In this document: one piece after another, positions 6,533 through 10,082 of the stretch
Position numbering within the stretch: position 1 is the stretch's first letter
Layout: the number at the start of each line of letters is the position of its first letter
Source: Methylophilales bacterium
GTDB lineage: Bacteria > Pseudomonadota > Gammaproteobacteria > Burkholderiales > Methylophilaceae
Reading direction: 5' to 3'
Assembly (NCBI GenBank): GCA_013205275.1
Contig: JABMNG010000047.1
Location: 1-10,082, forward strand
Length of the DNA: 10,082 bases
Program-made: the position numbers and the translations under genes
The notes under the pieces: generated by a model
What the model saw: the letters and a program-made list of their open reading frames with translations, nothing else
What the model was told of the DNA's origin: nothing
Databases searched by the model: none

Positions 6533-7290
6533 TTGGTAAAAAGATTTTTAAAATTAGCGGTAGTTGTAGAAGCAACCTCCTCAATTGATAATTTCTTAAT
6601 TTCAGCAATTTTTTCAGCCACATACACCACATTAGATGGCTCATTTGTTTTTCCTCTGTTAGGGATGGGGGCTAGATATGGAGAGTCTGTTTCAATCAAT
6701 ATACGGTCCATTGGAATTTTTTTGACAGTATCCCTTAGGTCCTCTGCATTTTTAAAGGTAATAATCCCGGAAAATGAGATGTAAAAATCTTGATCAATGG
6801 CTTTTTTCGCCATTTCGTAAGACTCAGTAAAGCAATGCATTACCCCCTTTGACTTATAAGCACCCTCCTCTTTCATTATTTTTATAGTGTCGTCCTGGGC
6901 ACGTCTTGTATGTACAATAAGCGGCAAGTTTGCCTCTATGGCTGCGCGGATATGAGTTCTAAATCTTTCTCTTTGCCATGATAGGTCTCCTTGTAGCCTG
7001 AAATAATCTAAGCCAGTTTCACCAATAGCTACAACATTCGAATTTTTAGATAATGAGACAAGCTGATCAACAGAGGGCTCCTCAATATCCTCATAATCAG
7101 GGTGCACGCCTACCGAAGCGAATATATGATCATACCGTGAGGCAAGCTCTAGGACGCCTGGAAAATCATCGAGAGTAACACTAACGCATAAAGCATTAGT
7201 TATTTTCTTAGATTCCATATTCGATAGTACGGCCTGAATATTCTCACGTAGCTCTGGAAAGTTAATATGGCAATGTGAATCAATAAACAT
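6517..7290 (-). CDS. tatD: TatD family metal-dependent deoxyribonuclease
   Basis: Cytoplasmic TIM-barrel metallohydrolase; TatD/YcfH family members are 3'-5' exonucleases or DNases. I take the ATG at 7290 as start (257 aa) rather than the in-frame ATG 33 nt upstream: it gives the canonical MFIDSHCHINFPEL start, sits 4 nt after an AAGGG, and avoids overlapping holB. In this numbering the metal ligands are His6 and His8 (DSHCH), Glu91 (GETGLDY), His127 (IVHTR), His152 (MHCF) and Asp202 (ETDSPYL). The proteobacterial neighbour holB ends 7 nt upstream, and the PhnP-like gene overlaps its 3' end. In many Pseudomonas and betaproteobacteria a pilZ gene lies between holB and tatD; it is absent here. 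The exact paralogue (TatD, YcfH or YjjV) is not certain, though its position matches E. coli ycfH. Confidence 0.93.
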   Translation of the reverse strand: MFIDSHCHINFPELRENIQAVLSNMESKKITNALCVSVTLDDFPGVLELASRYDHIFASVGVHPDYEDIEEPSVDQLVSLSKNSNVVAIGETGLDYFRLQGDLSWQRERFRTHIRAAIEANLPLIVHTRRAQDDTIKIMKEEGAYKSKGVMHCFTESYEMAKKAIDQDFYISFSGIITFKNAEDLRDTVKKIPMDRILIETDSPYLAPIPNRGKTNEPSNVVYVAEKIAEIKKLSIEEVASTTTANFKNLFTKCHLS

Positions 7291-7294
7291 ATAA

Positions 7295-7299
7295 CCCTT
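7295..7299 (-). promoter_or_regulatory. Ribosome binding site deciding the tatD start
   Basis: AAGGG on the minus strand, 4 nt before the ATG at 7290 and overlapping the last bases of holB. It favours the shorter tatD start over the in-frame ATG at 7323. Confidence 0.65.
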
Positions 7300-8263
7300 A
7301 AATAAAAATTTTTCGATAATCAATAAAAATTATATCAAGATTAATCTCTTTATTGATGGGTGAAGAGGCATATAGCTTTAGATCATTTAATTTTTTTTGA
7401 AACCTGAGAAGATTTGATATGTTTGCCATTGAAGCAAGGTCAGCGATTTTTGATTGCTCGGCGGGAAAATAAAATTGTTGATGAGTGAGTTTTGATAAGA
7501 GAATCTCATAAGCCCATTTTTGAATTAAGTTAATGAGCCATGGAAAGCCATTAACAAACCAATTCGGATTAATATTAGACGAGTCAAACTTCTTTCCCTG
7601 CTGGAGGCAGTGAATGATTTCAGCCAATAAAGGGTAATTTAAGTGGTCATTTAACAGCGCAAGTGGATTTCCTGCATATAAATTTATAAACGGTAGTAAC
7701 TCTTGCTTATTAGCCACCCCTAGATACTCCTTAGCCTCTTCTAGGTTTGGATTACTAAAACTGATTAGTCTTGATCTGCTTTTAATCGTTGGTAATAACA
7801 TACTCAAATCTGACGTGGTAAGAATAATTATCGATTCACCTGGGGGTTCTTCGAGAATCTTAAGAAGAGCGTTTGAGGAAGATAAGTTCATACGATGGGC
7901 ATTAAAAATGACTGCAACTTTTTTACCGTGCTGCTGGTGGGGGGTTAACTCAAAAAAGACCTTAAGCTCTCTTATCAAGTCGATACTTATGTTGTTAGAA
8001 CTAGTACCTTCATCTATCCTGGTAGCACCAACAAAAAATATATCAGGATGCGAATTAGAGTCGAACCAGTTGCAATCCTGACAAGTATTACAATAAACTT
8101 CGGTTTCATTATGATTTCTACAAACCAGTGATTTCGACGCCTCAAGAGTAAAAATATCAATACCAGAATTACATGGGCCATATAAAACTAATGCATGAGG
8201 CAATTTCTCAGTAACAGTAAATAATTCCTCCCAATTGCCTTTGTGCCATGGAAGTATGTTCAT
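7298..8263 (-). CDS. holB: DNA polymerase III subunit delta'
   Basis: Clamp-loader subunit that helps load the beta sliding clamp during replication. 321 aa, normal length. The N-terminal AAA+ module begins with LPHALVLYGPCNSG (residues 21-34), where the Walker A loop is degenerate and lacks the Lys, as expected for delta', which does not hydrolyse ATP. Zinc-module cysteines are at 48, 58, 61 and 64, close to the E. coli positions. SHPDIFF (71-77) and NALLKILEEPP (131-141) are strong family marks. The SRC motif is present as Ser162-Arg163-Ser164: the arginine finger is kept and the Cys is replaced by Ser. The C-terminal collar region is poorly conserved, as usual. The start overlaps the tmk stop by 4 bp (ATGA), with AAGG 7 nt upstream. 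It sits between tmk and tatD as in E. coli. Confidence 0.95.
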   Translation of the reverse strand: MNILPWHKGNWEELFTVTEKLPHALVLYGPCNSGIDIFTLEASKSLVCRNHNETEVYCNTCQDCNWFDSNSHPDIFFVGATRIDEGTSSNNISIDLIRELKVFFELTPHQQHGKKVAVIFNAHRMNLSSSNALLKILEEPPGESIIILTTSDLSMLLPTIKSRSRLISFSNPNLEEAKEYLGVANKQELLPFINLYAGNPLALLNDHLNYPLLAEIIHCLQQGKKFDSSNINPNWFVNGFPWLINLIQKWAYEILLSKLTHQQFYFPAEQSKIADLASMANISNLLRFQKKLNDLKLYASSPINKEINLDIIFIDYRKIFI

Positions 8264-8874
8264 GAAAGAGCCTTATCCATAATTGTTATAATTTCATTCT
8301 GTATATCGGTAATATTTTTTGTGCTATCAATAATATAAAACCGGGACTTATTTTCCATTGCTAATTGGAGGTAGGTGTCTCTTACACGCTGATGAAAATC
8401 ATAGCCTTGCATTTCAAAACGATCTAAAACTCTAGTATTGTTAAGCCTTTCAAGGCTAACCTCAACGGGAAGATCAAATAATATAGTAAGGTCCGGCTCT
8501 AATTCAGCCTGAACCATACCTTTTAGATGATTAATTAATTCTTTAGGGACGCCCTTTCCGCCATGTTGGTATGCAAGACTAGCATCAGTGAATCGGTCAC
8601 TGATAACGGCTATTCCTTTCTCAAGATTAGGTCGAATGAGTGATGCTATATGTTCGTTTCTAGCAGCAAACATTAGCAAGGACTCTGTAATTGGTCCCAT
8701 TTCATCACGAAGTAAAATTTCTCGAATGTTTTCTCCAACATCTGTACCACCCGGCTCTCGAGTTAGTATGTAAGATATTGATCGTGATTCAAAATAATCC
8801 TTTATGAATCTAATGTGCGTGCTTTTTCCTGCTCCATCCACGCCTTCTAACGTAATAAATTTACCTCTAATCAT
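8260..8874 (-). CDS. tmk: Thymidylate kinase (dTMP kinase)
   Basis: Phosphorylates dTMP to dTDP in the cytoplasm, the committed step toward dTTP. 204 aa, typical length. The P-loop is EGVDGAGKST (residues 10-19). The substrate-binding TREPGGTDVGENIR (38-51) is followed by the SDRF motif (92-95) with SLAYQHGGKG after it (99-108), then FDLPVEVSLERL. The lid-region segment (about 146-165, with LDRFE and FHQRVRDTYLQLA) resembles the E. coli-type enzyme, in which catalytic basic residues lie in the lid instead of the P-loop. Both ends overlap neighbours by 4 bp (ATGA), with mltG upstream and holB downstream, so translational coupling is likely. There is no strong Shine-Dalgarno, only a purine-rich AAAGAAA before the ATG. 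Identification is firm. Confidence 0.97.
   Translation of the reverse strand: MIRGKFITLEGVDGAGKSTHIRFIKDYFESRSISYILTREPGGTDVGENIREILLRDEMGPITESLLMFAARNEHIASLIRPNLEKGIAVISDRFTDASLAYQHGGKGVPKELINHLKGMVQAELEPDLTILFDLPVEVSLERLNNTRVLDRFEMQGYDFHQRVRDTYLQLAMENKSRFYIIDSTKNITDIQNEIITIMDKALS
8271..8274 (-). promoter_or_regulatory. Ribosome binding site of holB
   Basis: AAGG on the minus strand within the end of tmk, 7 nt before the holB ATG at 8263. It supports the ATGA-overlap start. Confidence 0.5.
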
Positions 8875-9890
8875 TTTCTTTGATATTCCCTTACAGCCCG
8901 ATTATGTTCTTTTAATGTGGCTGAAAATTGATGCGTTCGATCACCCTTGGCAACAAAATAAAGTGCATCCGTTTTTGTAGGATTTAATGCGGCAATAATT
9001 GAACTTAAACTAGGGGTTGCAATAGGTGAAGGTGGCAGCCCTCTTTGTGTGTATGTATTGTAGCTATTTATTTCAACTAAATCAGTCTTTCTAATATTGC
9101 CATCATAACGATGTCTCATTCCATAAATAACAGTTGGATCGCTCTGGAGAGGCATATTAATATTAAGTCGATTAACAAATACCCCAGCAACCAAAGGGGC
9201 CTCATCCTTAACACCGACCTCTTTTTCAATGATTGAGGCCATAATAAGAGCCTCATATATATTTTTATATGGAAGGTCAGAGTCTCTTTTATCCCATAGA
9301 TAATTGCTCTTTTCTTTCATTACCTTATATGAATTTCTTAAGATTTCAATATCAGAGGTATTTTTATAAAAGTAATAGGTATCAGGAAAGAAAATACCCT
9401 CTGCAGACTTCTCATCAGCAGAGATTAAATTAAGTATATTATCCTGGGTATATGATGTAATTTCATGCTTTATGTATTCGTTATTTTTTAACTCTAAAAT
9501 CAAATCATCAAAAGTGGTCCCCTCAATAAATTTAATTGAGAAGAGCATTTCACGGCCATTTGCTAGTATTTGTAATAGCTCATAAGGGGTAATTGATTTA
9601 TCAATCTGGTAATGACCTTTTTTTAGACTCTCAGTCTTGCCGAATAGGTAGCTAAAAAATTTAAATCTTACTGAATCTTTTAACACTCTCATTTCGATTA
9701 ATTGATCTGTAATCTGCTCAAGATTTTTCCCTGAATCAATTTCGAATGATGCGTTCTCCTCGGAAATATTGAGTGGAATAAAAAAATAGCTAAAGAACCA
9801 TAATAATAAAATAAGAAAAATTATAAAAAATTTTCTTTTTTTTAGGAAAGAGATACTAAGGGGTGTCATTGAAAATTTGGTTGATGTCAT
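8871..9890 (-). CDS. mltG: Endolytic murein transglycosylase (YceG family)
   Basis: Inner-membrane enzyme that cuts nascent glycan strands and is thought to set their length. 339 aa, normal for the family. A short basic N-terminus (LKKRK, 16-20) precedes one membrane helix (about 21-38), then a LysM-like subdomain (FEIDSGKNLEQITDQLIEMR, 49-68) and the catalytic domain with GIFFPDTYYF (165-174) and ALIMASIIEKEVG, where Glu222 aligns with the E. coli catalytic Glu218. Family marks MPLQSDPTVIYG, YNTY and GLPPSPI follow, and the protein ends FSATLKEHNRAVREYQRK. The start is uncertain: the ATG at 9890 overlaps pabC by 35 bp, while an in-frame ATG at 9869 overlaps by 14 bp; neither has a clear Shine-Dalgarno, and both keep the membrane helix. 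It lies between pabC and tmk as in E. coli. Confidence 0.94.
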   Translation of the reverse strand: MTSTKFSMTPLSISFLKKRKFFIIFLILLLWFFSYFFIPLNISEENASFEIDSGKNLEQITDQLIEMRVLKDSVRFKFFSYLFGKTESLKKGHYQIDKSITPYELLQILANGREMLFSIKFIEGTTFDDLILELKNNEYIKHEITSYTQDNILNLISADEKSAEGIFFPDTYYFYKNTSDIEILRNSYKVMKEKSNYLWDKRDSDLPYKNIYEALIMASIIEKEVGVKDEAPLVAGVFVNRLNINMPLQSDPTVIYGMRHRYDGNIRKTDLVEINSYNTYTQRGLPPSPIATPSLSSIIAALNPTKTDALYFVAKGDRTHQFSATLKEHNRAVREYQRK

Positions 9891-10082
9891 TGGCTAACTG
9901 AAATTTTTTCCATATCTTATTTTTAACCTTTCGAACTGGCAAAGCACCCATTATAGAATTAGTAATAACCACCTCATCTGATCGCATTAGCAAATCGAGA
10001 GAAATTTTTTTTATTTGAATTACATAGCCTAATGTGCTTAATTTATCGATAATAATTTTCTTGGTCACTCCAGAGACACCTG
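9856..10082 (-). CDS. pabC: Aminodeoxychorismate lyase, C-terminal part, truncated by window edge
   Basis: PLP-dependent fold-type IV enzyme that converts 4-amino-4-deoxychorismate to p-aminobenzoate for folate synthesis. Only about the last 75 residues are present; the frame stays open to the right edge. The segment GVSGVTKK (just inside the edge) matches the conserved GVxGxxR region of PabC and branched-chain aminotransferases, and SDEVVITNSIMGALPVRKV matches the C-terminal motif in which Thr-Asn-Ser contacts the cofactor phosphate region. The apparent start at 10068 is a GTG inside this conserved segment and is not the real start. It lies directly upstream of mltG, the standard pabC-mltG-tmk-holB order. 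The 3' end overlaps mltG. A related class IV aminotransferase is possible from this fragment alone, but the position makes pabC much more likely. Confidence 0.88.
   Translation of the reverse strand, partial: GVSGVTKKIIIDKLSTLGYVIQIKKISLDLLMRSDEVVITNSIMGALPVRKVKNKIWKKFQLANDINQIFNDTP

Noticed and set aside
6330..6784. Two plus-strand open frames within the PhnP-like gene and tatD
   Set aside because: They are antisense to conserved motifs of real genes and have no signal of their own.
7291..7323. Longer tatD start at 7323
   Set aside because: The extra 11 residues precede the universal MFIDSHCH start and would overlap holB by 26 bp, while the ATG at 7290 has a good Shine-Dalgarno.
7815..8081. 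Plus-strand open frame within holB
   Set aside because: It mirrors the conserved NALLKILEEPP region on the other strand; composition is that of a shadow.
8588..8773. Plus-strand open frame within tmk
   Set aside because: Antisense shadow of the tmk substrate-binding region.
10066..10068. GTG at 10068 as the pabC start
   Set aside because: It lies inside the conserved GVxG segment of PabC, and the frame continues past the window edge.

Overview
The window is a gene-dense, AT-rich stretch (GC roughly 35-40% by eye) with almost no intergenic DNA: the longest gap between genes is about 14 bases, and several genes abut or overlap by 1, 4 or more bases. It looks like the chromosome of a small-genome Gram-negative bacterium. 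Lytic transglycosylases, a lipobox protein, FabI and the order pabC-mltG-tmk-holB-tatD point to Proteobacteria. The base composition and compaction would fit a streamlined betaproteobacterium such as the OM43/Methylopumilus group of Methylophilales, but that placement is inference from composition and gene order, not from a database comparison.

Plus strand (1-5392): the 3' part of mltD (membrane-bound lytic murein transglycosylase with LysM repeats) is followed 1 nt later by a lipoprotein solute-binding protein of the oligopeptide/dipeptide family, then two matching permeases with 0-nt spacing and a 1-nt overlap, then fabI (enoyl-ACP reductase) after 12 nt. This reads as one transcription unit. 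No ATP-binding subunit accompanies the transporter.

Minus strand (5382-10082, transcribed right to left): pabC (C-terminal part), mltG, tmk, holB, tatD, a PhnP-like metallo-beta-lactamase-fold hydrolase, and a small exported protein of unknown function. The first five genes are the familiar proteobacterial block that usually sits downstream of the acpP-fabF fatty-acid genes. It combines folate precursor synthesis, termination of peptidoglycan glycan strands, dTTP synthesis, the DNA polymerase III clamp loader and a TatD nuclease. The last two genes extend this operon until it meets fabI tail to tail, with an 11-bp overlap of coding sequence.

I see no RNA genes, mobile elements, CRISPR arrays, long repeats or clear promoters. 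All of the window is accounted for by eleven genes. Nothing amounts to a clearly new system. The points most worth a second look are the transporter without an ATPase coupled to a murein hydrolase, the lipid-anchored binding protein, the uncharacterised small exported protein, and the convergent overlap.
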